Assembly (NCBI RefSeq): GCF_003268005.1
Contig: NZ_CP014213.1
Location: 2,687,501-2,751,500, forward strand
Length of the DNA: 64,000 nucleotides
From: Methanosphaera sp. BMS
GTDB taxonomy: Archaea; Methanobacteriota; Methanobacteria; Methanobacteriales; Methanobacteriaceae
Direction of reading: 5' to 3'
Shown: one piece after another, positions 1 through 10,100 of the stretch
Position numbering within the stretch: position 1 is the stretch's first letter
How the letters are laid out: the number at the start of each line of letters is the position of its first letter
Program-made: the position numbers and the translations under genes
Notes under the pieces: model-generated
Database searches by the model: none
What the model saw: the letters and a program-made list of their open reading frames with translations, nothing else
What the model was told of the DNA's origin: nothing

Positions 1-104
1 TTGAATCGATAAGCGAAGGGCTTGTTGGAATTAAATTTAATAACGTGGTACGTGAAAATGACCATGTATATAAAAAAGTACCAATTAAGGAGTTGAGTTT
101 ATGA
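1..104 (+). CDS. 3' end of an unidentified gene, truncated by the window edge
   Basis: The third frame is open from base 3 and encodes about 33 C-terminal residues, ending in [10 protein letters not shown], before a TGA at 102-104. That stop overlaps the ATG of the next gene (ATGA), the usual sign of translational coupling in an operon. The SD of the downstream gene (AAGGAG, about 87-92) lies inside this reading frame. The fragment is too short for me to recognise a family. Its coupling to cfbC suggests a cofactor-related or at least co-transcribed function, which is inference only. Confidence 0.6.
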   Translation, partial: ESISEGLVGIKFNNVVRENDHVYKKVPIKELSL

Positions 105-895
105 CAAAAAAGAAAATAGCAATTTATGGAAAAGGAGGAATAGGTAAATCTACAACGGTATCAAATATTGCCGCCAGTTATGATAATTCCACCTTTGTAA
201 TAGGATGCGATCCTAAATCCGATACCACCAGAACATTGGTGGGAAAAAGAATTCCAACAATCCTTGATACAATGAGAAACAATAAGAATCCCGTATTGGA
301 TGACGTGTTATATGAGGGATTTAACAATACGTTGTGTGTAGAAAGTGGAGGACCTGAGCCGGGTGTTGGATGTGCAGGTAGGGGCGTTATCGTCGCCATG
401 AAATTGCTCAATCAGTTGGGTGCATTTGACAGCAATCCCGAATTGGTGATTTATGATGTTCTGGGAGATGTTGTATGTGGCGGTTTCAGCGTACCTCTGC
501 GTGAAGAATATGCTGATGAGGTATACATTGTAACCAGTGGGGAGTACATGTCACTTTATGCTGCAAACAATATTGCAAAGGGTATACGTAAACTCAACGG
601 CAAGCTGGGCGGAATTATCTGCAATTGCCGTAATGTAGAAAATGAGGTTGAGATTGTTAGTGAATTTGCAAAGTTGTTGTCAACGGAGGTAATTGGAATA
701 ATACCTAGAAGCCCATTGGTTCAAAGCAGTGAGTTTCAGGCAAAGACTGTTGTTGAGGTATACCCTGATTCAGATCAGTCCAATGAATACCGAAAACTGA
801 TTAAATCAATCATGGATAACGATAATCTTGTTGCTCCAACTCCTCTGGAATCAGAGGAATTTGAAAAATTTTTCTATTCCTATGTGGATAACTAG
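101..895 (+). CDS. cfbC: Ni-sirohydrochlorin a,c-diamide reductive cyclase, reductase subunit CfbC (NifH-like)
   Basis: This 264-residue protein belongs to the NifH/BchL P-loop ATPase family. It has the Walker A motif GKGGIGKST near residues 10-18 and two cysteines, in GVGCAGRG (Cys91) and GDVVCGGF (Cys126), that correspond to the pair bridging a 4Fe-4S cluster across the NifH dimer. In methanogens the stand-alone short NifH homologue is CfbC, which passes ATP-driven electrons to CfbD during reductive cyclisation in coenzyme F430 synthesis. It is shorter than nitrogenase NifH (about 275-295 residues) and no nifDK lies nearby, so nitrogen fixation is unlikely. The start is set by AAGGAG upstream and by the 4-base overlap with the preceding reading frame. 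Confidence 0.85.
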   Translation: MTKKKIAIYGKGGIGKSTTVSNIAASYDNSTFVIGCDPKSDTTRTLVGKRIPTILDTMRNNKNPVLDDVLYEGFNNTLCVESGGPEPGVGCAGRGVIVAMKLLNQLGAFDSNPELVIYDVLGDVVCGGFSVPLREEYADEVYIVTSGEYMSLYAANNIAKGIRKLNGKLGGIICNCRNVENEVEIVSEFAKLLSTEVIGIIPRSPLVQSSEFQAKTVVEVYPDSDQSNEYRKLIKSIMDNDNLVAPTPLESEEFEKFFYSYVDN

Positions 896-947
896 AATGA
901 CCCATCCATACTTTTTTTTCTTAAATCTTTCTTTTTATTGTTTTTAA

Positions 948-1391
948 TTATATCCATGTGTATACATCATATCCAAGTTTTTCCATCACACCTATGGAAA
1001 CATTTATGGCTTCATCATAACTATCAAAATAATACAAATGAGACATGCATTTACAATCAGAACAGCCAAAAGATTCAATATGTTTGTCCGTATTTTCATT
1101 TATTTTATGTGAAATATCACATTCTATTTTTTTATCACAATGGGTGTATATCACTTGATTTATTTCCACATTTTTATTAAGAGACAAGTAATCCATATGC
1201 CAATGTTTTTTCTTATCCTTGGAGATATGTCTTGAAATACGACTTTTCAAACTATTTAGTGCACTGCCCACATATACATAGTAACCAGTATCAAATTTTA
1301 TAAATCCTTTTGCACCAATTTTTATTCTGCAATCCTTTTTAACATGGATGATCAAACAGTAACTGCCCTTATCAACTTTTTCATAATTCAT
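948..1391 (-). CDS. GIY-YIG nuclease-superfamily protein, DUF123 type
   Basis: About 147 residues. The N-terminal part has the DUF123 pattern: a GSYCLIIHV strand, then a [13 protein letters not shown] segment equivalent to the GIY-YIG core, then an Arg-containing helix (SRISRH) and HWHMDYL. The C-terminal half has a cysteine-rich stretch (CSDCKC) typical of this archaeal family. DUF123 proteins are stand-alone relatives of GIY-YIG endonucleases; their substrate is not established as far as I know. I prefer the ATG at 1389-1391 to the upstream TTG at 1404-1406, which would add five residues. It converges with cfbC and appears monocistronic. Confidence 0.75.
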   Translation of the reverse strand: MNYEKVDKGSYCLIIHVKKDCRIKIGAKGFIKFDTGYYVYVGSALNSLKSRISRHISKDKKKHWHMDYLSLNKNVEINQVIYTHCDKKIECDISHKINENTDKHIESFGCSDCKCMSHLYYFDSYDEAINVSIGVMEKLGYDVYTWI

Positions 1392-1455
1392 GATAATTAC
1401 TATCAAAAAAGTAAAATATAAAATTATTTAAAAATAATTACTATAGGCGATAGAA

Positions 1456-2031
1456 ATGGATGACTCCGATAAAAAAAATTTAACATATGTACTCGTGGAT
1501 AGAAATCCGGATGAAAACAGTTATGATGATTCTAAAGATACAACAACAAGACAAACTAACGACGTTAATCCGATAATTAATTCATATGATGTTATTGACC
1601 AAAATAACAGTCAAATAATAGGTAGAACTTGTAATATAAATGACAGTCAGAATAATCTATCAAAGAATAATGTGTCCACGGATGACTCTTCATGTAGCAG
1701 AAATCAGGCAGTTAATCTGAATTATTACATCAGTGTTTCATTGCTGTCTATTATAACATATATGATAGTTGCATATTCAAGCAATGTAGCATTTGCAGAA
1801 TTAATCGATTTGGAAATACCCTTGATAATCTTTTTATCATTAGCAATGGTATTCCTAACAAGTAACTGGTCAAGAATATACACGTATCTGTTATTCATAA
1901 TTGTAATTGCCGTTATGATAGCTTTATCATTTAACTATTCATTCCTATTGATGATGGTACTGTTCTCTGAACTAGTAATCTACTCTATAAATGGTATTAT
2001 AAACAACAAGGATGATTACAATTCAGTATAA
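1456..2031 (+). CDS. Small integral membrane protein of unknown function
   Basis: 191 residues. The first 85 or so are hydrophilic, rich in Asn, Asp and Ser, and likely disordered. Four hydrophobic segments follow at about 92-113, 121-137, 142-158 and 163-180, ending in a short polar tail. I recognise no family. The long soluble N-terminal tail followed by a compact four-helix membrane domain is the only clear architecture. The next gene begins 24 bases downstream on the same strand, so the two may be co-transcribed. Confidence 0.6.
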   Translation: MDDSDKKNLTYVLVDRNPDENSYDDSKDTTTRQTNDVNPIINSYDVIDQNNSQIIGRTCNINDSQNNLSKNNVSTDDSSCSRNQAVNLNYYISVSLLSIITYMIVAYSSNVAFAELIDLEIPLIIFLSLAMVFLTSNWSRIYTYLLFIIVIAVMIALSFNYSFLLMMVLFSELVIYSINGIINNKDDYNSV

Positions 2032-2055
2032 ATTAATTAAGTGGGGGAGATAATA

Positions 2056-2472
2056 ATGCAATACACTTTTGAGGCAACAGGACATGAAAACGTATTGTCA
2101 AAGCATAAGACAACATTTGAAATAACAACCGATAGCACACTTACCCTGAAAGGTGACTGCATAATCGGATTAAACAGCAATGTCACGTTAAATGATTTTC
2201 CACAAAAATTAAGGGATAAAATCATGTGTGATGACACAAAAATAGAGTTATCGCTGGAAACGCCCAATGCAAAAGATAAAATAATCGGTTACGGTTCATC
2301 ACAGTTAACCCTTAATCATCCAAGTGATATGGTATGTAGAAAAAGTACATTTACCTGCAGCAGAACATTAATGATAAAGGCCGATAAGGCAGCAATAGAC
2401 TTGGATGAAGACCTGATTAATGATCTAAGTAACTGTGAAACCCTAAAAGTAACAATAAAAGTTGATGATTAA
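2056..2472 (+). CDS. DUF371 family protein
   Basis: 138 residues. The opening MQYTFEATGHENVLSKHKTT and the segment KGDCIIGLNSN are typical of DUF371, a small archaeal family of unknown role. No signal peptide or membrane segment is visible. A GTG at 2041 is in frame, but GGGGGAG at 2043-2049 is an excellent SD placed correctly for the ATG at 2056, so the later start is chosen. It is probably co-transcribed with the membrane protein just upstream. Confidence 0.75.
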   Translation: MQYTFEATGHENVLSKHKTTFEITTDSTLTLKGDCIIGLNSNVTLNDFPQKLRDKIMCDDTKIELSLETPNAKDKIIGYGSSQLTLNHPSDMVCRKSTFTCSRTLMIKADKAAIDLDEDLINDLSNCETLKVTIKVDD

Positions 2473-2550
2473 CGAATAAATAATCTTCAAAATTCTTATT
2501 TTTTAAATATTAAATAATTTTTCTATAAAAATGGTGTTGAATAATATAAG

Positions 2551-2634
<84 letters not shown>

Positions 2635-2792
2635 ATATAAAAAATCAGTTATATTTTCGGATGGATTTAACCATTTAGACTTAAAGTCTATAATTATATA
2701 TTTTAATTATCATATATAAATTTTACTATTTATTCCCGATTTTTTTGTTATTGATGTTAATATACAATCGACAAAAAAAGGAAGAAAAGAAA

Positions 2793-3653
2793 TTATTCAC
2801 AATCACGCATTCTAATTAAGGATTCTTCACAGGTCTCCATTTTAAAGTCAAGTTCCTTTTCAATTTTATTCACGTTCAATGATGAATCACGAGGTCTAGG
2901 AGCTTTCTGAATGAACTTATCACTAGTTATTGGATTAATAAGATTCTCATCCAAATCAAATACATCGGCAATTTGTCTTGTAAAGTCATATCTGCTAATC
3001 AGGTCATTGCCCGCCGTGTGATAAATACCATTCTTGTCCTGTCCTGCTATTTCAAGCATGGCCTCGGCCGCATTATCTGCCAGTGTCGGTGAGTTAATCT
3101 GATCAGTAACAATATTAATCTCATTCTCCTTTCTAAGCTCATCTATGACCCACGTGGTAAAGTTTAATCTTTCATGCCAGCCATACAATACGCTAACTCT
3201 GGCTATTGCCCAGTTATTGCTGTATTTCTGAAGTTGCACTTCGCCATCATACTTACTTTTTGCATAAATTCCCAACGGATTAACCTCATCGGTCTCCTTA
3301 TAATTGCCCTTTGTTCCATCAAATACAAAATCGGTTGATACATAAATCATCTTGGCATCAACATCTTCGGATGCCTTGGCCAAGTATCCTGTAGCATCAC
3401 CATTAACTTTATAGGCCGTATCTATCTCGTCTTCACATAAATCCACATTGGTCATTGCAGCACAGTGGATAATCACATCGGGCTTGACTTTTTGTATTGT
3501 TTTTTTAACTTCATCTTCATCTGTAATATCACACTTAACAGTATTGTCTGTAGGGTTGGAGTTATGTGATAAAACAAGTTCATGCTCGTCATCAGCTACA
3601 GTAGCAATTCTACTACCCAGTAGACCACTACCACCTGTAATAAAGAATTTCAT
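2793..3653 (-). CDS. rmlD: dTDP-4-dehydrorhamnose reductase (RmlD family)
   Basis: 286 residues, the usual RmlD length. The Rossmann NAD(P)-binding motif is GGSGLLGS at residues 7-14. The segment DVIIHCAAMTNVDLCE is the hallmark RmlD stretch, and the SDR catalytic Thr and YxxxK are present in VSTDFVFDG and YAKSKYDGE. The enzyme reduces dTDP-4-dehydro-L-rhamnose to dTDP-L-rhamnose, a donor for surface glycans. It lies 2.2 kb from rmlB but on the opposite strand, separated by xseAB, so these rml genes are not in one operon. Related NAD-dependent sugar reductases cannot be fully excluded. Confidence 0.8.
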   Translation of the reverse strand: MKFFITGGSGLLGSRIATVADDEHELVLSHNSNPTDNTVKCDITDEDEVKKTIQKVKPDVIIHCAAMTNVDLCEDEIDTAYKVNGDATGYLAKASEDVDAKMIYVSTDFVFDGTKGNYKETDEVNPLGIYAKSKYDGEVQLQKYSNNWAIARVSVLYGWHERLNFTTWVIDELRKENEINIVTDQINSPTLADNAAEAMLEIAGQDKNGIYHTAGNDLISRYDFTRQIADVFDLDENLINPITSDKFIQKAPRPRDSSLNVNKIEKELDFKMETCEESLIRMRDCE

Positions 3654-3715
3654 ATATAAATATTGTTTTTTAAAATATAAATCATTTGATGTGTAATATA
3701 AAAGTAGGTGTAAAA

Positions 3716-4081
3716 ATGAATTGTATGAAAAAAGTCAAAATTACAATATTAAAAACTACCTTGGATGAACAGTTGGCTAAGGAATATGGGGTGGAAGGTT
3801 TATCCACATGTCCATTAATGAAAGAAGGCCAGGTATTTTATGCTGATTATGCAAAGCCTGAAGGATTTTGTGATGAGGCATGGAAAGCAATCTACCAATA
3901 TGTATTTGCATTAGCCCATGGGGCAGAGGATTGTGTATTTTATTATCATGACTGGATAGAAAAACCGGGTGTAGCGATTGTTTCATGCAATGATGGTTTA
4001 AGGCCTGTAATTATGAAGCTGGAATCAACGGATATTGATTCAGCTGATTATGACTTTTTGAGTGGTGAAAAACAGGAATAA
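3716..4081 (+). CDS. TIGR04076 family protein
   Basis: 121 residues. The layout matches the TIGR04076 family of small proteins: KVKITILKTT, then CPLMKEGQVF, PEGFCDEAWKAIYQYVFAL and a late SCNDGLRPVIMKL. The cysteines in CPL, FC and SC are conserved features that hint at metal or thiol chemistry, though no activity is established to my knowledge. An in-frame ATG at 3686 exists, but AGGTG at 3706-3710 points to the ATG at 3716. Confidence 0.7.
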   Translation: MNCMKKVKITILKTTLDEQLAKEYGVEGLSTCPLMKEGQVFYADYAKPEGFCDEAWKAIYQYVFALAHGAEDCVFYYHDWIEKPGVAIVSCNDGLRPVIMKLESTDIDSADYDFLSGEKQE

Positions 4082-4158
4082 CCAATAAATAATATTGGTA
4101 ATGCAAAATTGCTTAAAATAAAATAATATGTAATTTTTTAAATAATTAAGGTGAAATC

Positions 4159-5475
4159 ATGCGTAAGCGGTTTACTAAACAGACCACTTTAGAATTTACA
4201 CAACCAACTTTATCAGAAGGGGACAATACGCATTGCTATACTGTATCTGAGATAACTGATTACATTAATCAGAAACTAAAACGTGATGATGCACTGGCAA
4301 AGATCATGGTTAAGGGTGAAATATCCAACTATAAATCATATCCTAATGGGCATAGTTATTTCACGCTTAAGGATAAGGATTCACAAATAAGTTCCGTTAT
4401 GTTCTGGGGATATAAAAAGCATTTGAAGTTTGAACCTAAAGATGGGATGAAGGTAATCATTACAGGTAAAATAGAAGTGTATAAAAAATATGGAAATTAT
4501 CAGTTGTATGCTCATAATATAACAGAAGAGGGAGTCGGTGATTTACATATTGCATTCCAGCAATTAAAGGAGAAACTATCAAAAGAGGGATTGTTTGATG
4601 AGTCCCATAAAAAGAAGATAGTCAAATATCCAAAACGTATAGGTGTGGTAACAGCATCTACCGGTGCAGCGGTAAAGGATATCATCACGACAATAAAAAG
4701 AAGGTATCCTTATTGTCAAATACTTGTATTTTCCACACTGGTACAGGGAGATGATGCGGCAGATAACATAGTTGAACGAATTTCTGATGCTCAGAATTAT
4801 GGCTTGGACACGTTAATTGTTGGTCGTGGTGGTGGAAGCATAGAGGACTTATGGCCATTCAATGAAGAAAAGGTAGCACGGGCAATCTATGATTCAAATG
4901 TACCCATAATCAGTGCGGTGGGTCATCAAATTGATTACACAATTTCCGACTTCGTGGCGGATTTAAGAGCACCCACACCAACGGCAGCAGCTGAAATGGC
5001 TGTTCCGGATGCATATGTATTAAAATCCAAATTAAATGATTTGAATGAAAGAATAACCAACACAGTTAGAAATAAGATACTGGAAAATAGAAATAAATTG
5101 AATACAATATCTAAGAAAAATATACTAAAACATCCTCAAAGCATATATGATCATCCAAAGATGAATCTGGAGTTACTCATTGGCAGATTTGAAAACGCAT
5201 CACAGCAAATTATTCATGACAACAGAAATAAGCTGTTGAAATTGGAAAATTCATATATCTTTAAGAATCCCAAGTCAATAACAAAGAACAAGAAGGATAG
5301 ATATATCAAAAATATCTCTAAACTGGAGGTTTTAAATCCGCTATTAACACTAAAAAGAGGTTATGCTATTGCCGAGTGTAATGAGAAGGTAATATCTTCT
5401 TCGAAAGATGTTAAAGTGGGGGATAAATTGGACATAAAATTTGATGATGGAACTATTAATACAAAGGTGATATAA
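4159..5475 (+). CDS. xseA: Exodeoxyribonuclease VII large subunit
   Basis: 438 residues, close to bacterial XseA. It has an N-terminal OB-fold (about 25-120, with ISNYKSYPNGHSYFTLKD) and a central catalytic domain with VVTASTGAAVKDI, GRGGGSIEDLWPFNEE and SAVGHQIDYTISDFVADLRAPTPTAAAE. A helical coiled-coil C-terminal arm then ends in the LKRGYAI strand. Exonuclease VII degrades single-stranded DNA from both ends to oligonucleotides. AAGGTGA precedes the ATG. The stop codon is directly followed by xseB. The enzyme is essentially bacterial, so its presence beside archaeal genes points to old transfer. Confidence 0.93.
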   Translation: MRKRFTKQTTLEFTQPTLSEGDNTHCYTVSEITDYINQKLKRDDALAKIMVKGEISNYKSYPNGHSYFTLKDKDSQISSVMFWGYKKHLKFEPKDGMKVIITGKIEVYKKYGNYQLYAHNITEEGVGDLHIAFQQLKEKLSKEGLFDESHKKKIVKYPKRIGVVTASTGAAVKDIITTIKRRYPYCQILVFSTLVQGDDAADNIVERISDAQNYGLDTLIVGRGGGSIEDLWPFNEEKVARAIYDSNVPIISAVGHQIDYTISDFVADLRAPTPTAAAEMAVPDAYVLKSKLNDLNERITNTVRNKILENRNKLNTISKKNILKHPQSIYDHPKMNLELLIGRFENASQQIIHDNRNKLLKLENSYIFKNPKSITKNKKDRYIKNISKLEVLNPLLTLKRGYAIAECNEKVISSSKDVKVGDKLDIKFDDGTINTKVI

Positions 5476-5700
5476 ATGGAAGATTTAAGTTTTGAAGAAA
5501 GTCTGGAAAAATTAGAGGAAATCGTTGAAAAATTAGAAAATGGGGATGTACCATTGGATGATGCAATCGATGAATTTAATAATGCAATGCAATTGGTCAA
5601 AGTATGTGATGAAAAGTTAACTAAAGCAGAAGAATCCATTGCTAAGATAGTTGAAGAAAATGGCGAATTAATGGATTTTGTTGTTTCCGATGAAGAATAA
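5476..5700 (+). CDS. xseB: Exodeoxyribonuclease VII small subunit
   Basis: 74 residues, the normal XseB size. The signature LSFEESLEKLEEIVEKLENG followed by VPLDDAIDEFNNAM is diagnostic. It is an acidic helical hairpin that binds in several copies to the XseA arm. The ATG follows the xseA stop with no gap, and its SD, AAGGTGAT, lies in the last codons of xseA. A hairpin with a T-tract lies 10 bases after the stop. Confidence 0.93.
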   Translation: MEDLSFEESLEKLEEIVEKLENGDVPLDDAIDEFNNAMQLVKVCDEKLTKAEESIAKIVEENGELMDFVVSDEE

Positions 5701-5709
5701 TCATATTTG

Positions 5710-5745
5710 GGTCAGTAGTACCATGCTACTGGCCATTCTTTTTTT
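5710..5745 (+). terminator. Hairpin with T-tract after xseB
   Basis: GGTCAGTAG at 5710-5718 pairs with CTACTGGCC at 5726-5734 with a single G-U pair and a 7-nt loop, followed at once by TTCTTTTTTT. It looks like a bacterial intrinsic terminator and may have come with the xse genes. Archaeal polymerase can also stop on the T-tract alone. Confidence 0.7.
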
Positions 5746-5875
5746 AAAATGGATATCTGATGAATTTGTCATGTTAAAAATGATACTGTAAATTTTTCAA
5801 AAATTATTAATAATTTAAACTATAGATAAATAACTAATATTGAAGATTATTAAGAAATAATTAATGGTGAGTTAG

Positions 5876-6826
5876 TTGAAGATAATGATTACAGGTGGAG
5901 CAGGATTTATTGGATCAAATTTTGTTCATCACATCTCAGAAAAATATCCAGATTATGATATAACGGTCCTTGATAAATTAACATATGCAGGTGACTTAGA
6001 AAACATCAAATCATTAGATGTTGAATTTATAAAAGGAGATATTGCAGACCCAATTGCAGCAAGCAAAGCAATGAAGGATGCGGATTATGTGGTAAACTTT
6101 GCAGCAGAAACACATGTGGATAAGTCAATCAACGATCCCCAGTCTTTTGTAAAGTCTGACGTCTTAGGTACACAGAATCTATTGGAACTGGTAAGAGAAT
6201 ATGATGTTGAACGTTATATTCAAATATCAACAGATGAAGTATACGGCAGCATACTTGAAGGTTCATTTAAGGAAACTGATAACATAGATCCATCAAGTCC
6301 ATACTCAGCAAGTAAGGCTGGAGGGGACTTGCTGGTAAATGCATACTATAAAACATATGGAATACCTGTTATTATTACAAGAAGCAGTAATAACTTTGGT
6401 CCAAGACAATTTCCGGAGAAACTAATACCACTGTTTATTTTAAAGGCATTGCATGATGAACCGCTACCGGTATATGGTGACGGACAGAATGTACGTGACT
6501 GGATTTATGTTGAGGATAACTGTGCAGGTGTAGATACCGTCCTTCATAAAGGTAAACTAGGTGAAGTATATAATATTGGCGGAGGTAATGAGAAAAATAA
6601 TATGGAAATTACCAAACTGATACTGGAAAAACTAAATAAACCTGAAAGTCTAATTCAGCACGTTGAAGACAGGTTAGGTCATGACAGAAGATACTCCCTT
6701 GATGCCACCAAGACCAAAAAACTTGGATGGGAGCCTAAATGGAACTTTGAGGACGCTATGGAAAAAACTGTAAATTGGTATAAAGAAAACCAGGAACGTT
6801 TATATCCAAAGACTAAAACATTATAA
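5876..6826 (+). CDS. rmlB: dTDP-glucose 4,6-dehydratase
   Basis: 316 residues. It has the Rossmann motif TGGAGFIGSNF near the N-terminus, then VLDKLTYAGDLENI and FAAETHVDKSI, typical RmlB segments. The SDR catalytic set is ISTDEVYGS, with Thr-Asp-Glu, and YSASKAGGD, with YxxxK; NNFGPRQFPEKLIP and GDGQNVRDWIYVEDN follow. It converts dTDP-glucose to dTDP-4-dehydro-6-deoxyglucose. The start is a TTG, chosen because it directly precedes KIMITGGAG and because GGTGAG lies 5-10 bases upstream; the next ATG is within the first beta strand. Confidence 0.92.
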   Translation: MKIMITGGAGFIGSNFVHHISEKYPDYDITVLDKLTYAGDLENIKSLDVEFIKGDIADPIAASKAMKDADYVVNFAAETHVDKSINDPQSFVKSDVLGTQNLLELVREYDVERYIQISTDEVYGSILEGSFKETDNIDPSSPYSASKAGGDLLVNAYYKTYGIPVIITRSSNNFGPRQFPEKLIPLFILKALHDEPLPVYGDGQNVRDWIYVEDNCAGVDTVLHKGKLGEVYNIGGGNEKNNMEITKLILEKLNKPESLIQHVEDRLGHDRRYSLDATKTKKLGWEPKWNFEDAMEKTVNWYKENQERLYPKTKTL

Positions 6827-7150
6827 ATAACCTTCAACATCTTCTCTTTTATTTTTAAGTAATTGATAAATTTCAAACTCTTTTTCTACTCTTTATTAAT
6901 TCTATGAGAAAATGCTTATTGTAAATATTCTATCTTTACAAGAGGGGTATTGAATAATTTTTGGCTATTTTTAATAAAGCATGATTAATAATCTAATCAT
7001 CCATTAACATATGATATAAGTTAATATTTTCATTAATCAAATTCAAATAATATTTTTTTTTTAAAAAAAGTATTTATTCTTTTTTTTTTAAAAAGAATAA
7101 AGAAAAGGGGTAATTTTATTTTTATATTTATTTTATAAATATGTATGATA
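6827..7150. other. Convergent intergenic region with a bidirectional terminator-like palindrome
   Basis: This 324 bp spacer lies between rmlB (plus) and the CobN-like gene (minus). It is very AT-rich with homopolymer runs and no plausible gene. TTTATTCTTTTT at 7073-7084 is a perfect inverted repeat of AAAAAGAATAAA at 7090-7101 and provides a T-tract on both strands, consistent with termination from both sides. Confidence 0.55.
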
Positions 7151-10100
7151 TCATCGCTTTCTCTCACGAGGAGTTCTACCTTCAAATCCGGCAAAGAATA
7201 ATAAACCAACTAAAACAACACCTACAAGATATGCTGCCGATATTTCGGAATCTTGTGGGGCTGACTTACTTAATTTTTTCTTAGTTACTTCAAATACGGA
7301 TTTCATAGCTGAACCTGCACTGGCTGCACTAGCTTCACCATCATCACTTTTTGAACCGGCACTTGCCTCGGCATTGGCTGCTTGGGCATTGGATGCTGCT
7401 TCAGCTGAACTAACATCTCCAACTGAACTTCCACTGCCTTCTGCTGTACTGTTGGTTTTACTGTCTCCAGCACCACCGTTTGTACCGACACTTACACCAT
7501 CACCGTAATTGTTTGATGAGGTACCGCTACCGCTTGTTCCACTTCCACTGTTTGCACCGGAGTCACCGCTATCGGAGTTACCGGTGTTTTCACCGTTTCC
7601 ATTAGATTGGCTTCCACTGCCTTCATTACCGTTTCCATCAGTAGCTGTACCGTTGGTACCGTTGGTATTCTGTGTATCTGCATTACCTGGTCCAACAAGA
7701 TTTGCTACACTGCCGGAACCTGCACTTTGACCATTTGCATTAGCATTAGGGTTACCGCTAACTCCGGTATCCACTGCACTTGCATCAATACCTATTTCGG
7801 TAACTGTGCTGGTTAGATCTATTTCTCCACTGTAGTCATCTTCTACTAATGTGTTGGTGTATGGTAGGTCATTAGGGTCAAGTAGTGATCCTTTATAGCT
7901 GGTTGATGCTGCCATCATGTCTGAAAATTGTTGTTTCATCTCATTAGGGACAGTTGATGTTTTAACTACCCATTTGTTGAATACAACGTTTTTACATGTG
8001 TGGTGACAACATGCAATACCATATTGCACTGCACTTTGAATGTACTTGTTTGATAATTGTTCACGCAAAGCTTGATTGGATTCCCAGAATCCGTTCATGT
8101 CGGTTGTCAGTAACCAACCGGCCATGGATTGGAAAGCATATGCTTTGTAGTCTTTGTTAACGTTTAATTTGTCACTAACCAGCATCTTACCGATTTGTGT
8201 AATTAATCCGGAACCTAATGCACCTGCATTATTTCCTGTTCTGTTAACTTCCACGGCATTTCCATGTCTGTCTTCTGCATATCCTTGGGTTGTGAACATT
8301 ATTTCCATAGCATTCTGTAATTTAGCTGCCATGGCATTCCAACCACTAGCACCATTGATTTGTGAATCGATATATGTAGGGTTAAGCAATGTGTCACGTA
8401 TTTCTTTTTGGATTTCTTCAACTAATGTACTTGAAATGATATTGTTTTTATCACGAATATCCAGTAATTGGGTGTTTACTTTTGCTCCTAAAGTATTAGC
8501 AGCGTTAAGCAGTCCACCAAACCAATCAGCATAATCATCTGAATCAGTAACTCTCCATGTACTGTCAAGGTTTTGGGTTAATAACGTTAAATGGCTTAAA
8601 AGATAAGTAAACTGGTCTGTATTGTTGGTTACTTCAATTTTACCATTATCATTTACATTCCAAGCATTGGATATCCTGGACATGTATACGCTTGACAATT
8701 CATTACTGATTCCATTTTCTGAATCCTGCCAGTTGGTTACACTCGGTGCCAAATCAGATACACCAGTACCTTCAAGAATTGCACCACGTAAACCGAATAC
8801 TCTGTCTAATGCACCTTCTGTTTTATTGTATGCTTCAATGTATTCATTTATGTGTTTTATAACATAGTTTTCTATGTTTTTACCAGTTGATGATTCATTT
8901 AAGTCATACACTAATTTAACGGCGTCATTCAACATCTTAATCCACTGTGGATTTGAACTTACAATTGTCGTGAAAACATCAAGTCTTGGACGATTGATAA
9001 CTGATCCGTCACTTAACTTTAATGTTAAGTTTTCGAGTGGTATAACTTTAAGACCATTGTATTTACCATTGTGGTCCCATGTTGGTTCCACACCCATGAA
9101 ATAAAGGAATTCTGCTAGACTTACACCTTCAGTACGTAATACTTCAGTACCCCAAATAACTATAGCATTTAGTTGTGGCCATGAACCTGCATTGTTTTCA
9201 TAATAATTTCTTATCATGATATCTACTGCATTTTTAGCCATTTCCCATGCATTTTTACTTGGCATCTTGGTTGTATCACTTGCATACAAGCTTCTTCCTG
9301 TCGGCAATACATCAGAATATGAAGGGTCTGCTGATAAACCCGGTTCAACATATCCACCGTCAAGTGCAGTGAATATTGATGCCCATTCCTTGTTATCTTT
9401 AATTCCTTCAATTATGTTATATACATCTGTTATGTCCTGATATAATGCACTCTCATTGTTTTGCATGTATGTTTCGGCAACGTCATCAATGCTGTTTCCA
9501 TCAACCAGTAATGAAATGATGTTTGTCAGCATATTGTTCAAATCATCTTTATACGGTTCAAAGCTCCTATCCTTAATTAAGGTGTAGTAGTCCTGACCGA
9601 TAAATCCAGGATATCTAAGTTCCATCAGATTCTGTAATATGTATGTTCTTGATGCAGCGATTGTTTTGACACCTTCAACCATTTCAGTATCATTCCATAT
9701 ATGTCCTAATACATGGTTTCCAAGGGTAATTTTATCAGTTTCCATTGATTCTATCTGTGCATGTAAGAATTCAACATATTCATCAAATGTTTCGTCCTCT
9801 TCCATAGGACGATATCCTAATTCACTACTGATGTTTAATATTTCACTTTCATAAACATCAGTACCTGTGGAATTCAATTTCCTGATTTCAGTATATCTTG
9901 ACATTGAATCCTCTAGTTTTACATAATCACCATATAATGAACTGTCTACAGTTACAGGAGTCATATGGGTAATAACCTGTGCAAAGCTTCTTTCTTTTGC
10001 AGTCATACCTTCCCCTGGGTTGGATACAATATATGGGTATATGATTGGAACATTTGTTAATTGGAATGACCAGTCAGTTTCCTGCATACCTAATGTGTGT

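Noticed and set aside
101-895. Nitrogenase iron protein NifH
   Set aside because: Too short, no nifDK nearby, and methanogens use this NifH-like type as CfbC.
7303-7816. Several overlapping open frames in the Gly/Ser-rich stalk of the CobN-like gene
   Set aside because: They arise from low-complexity repeats read in other frames and have no SD or family features.
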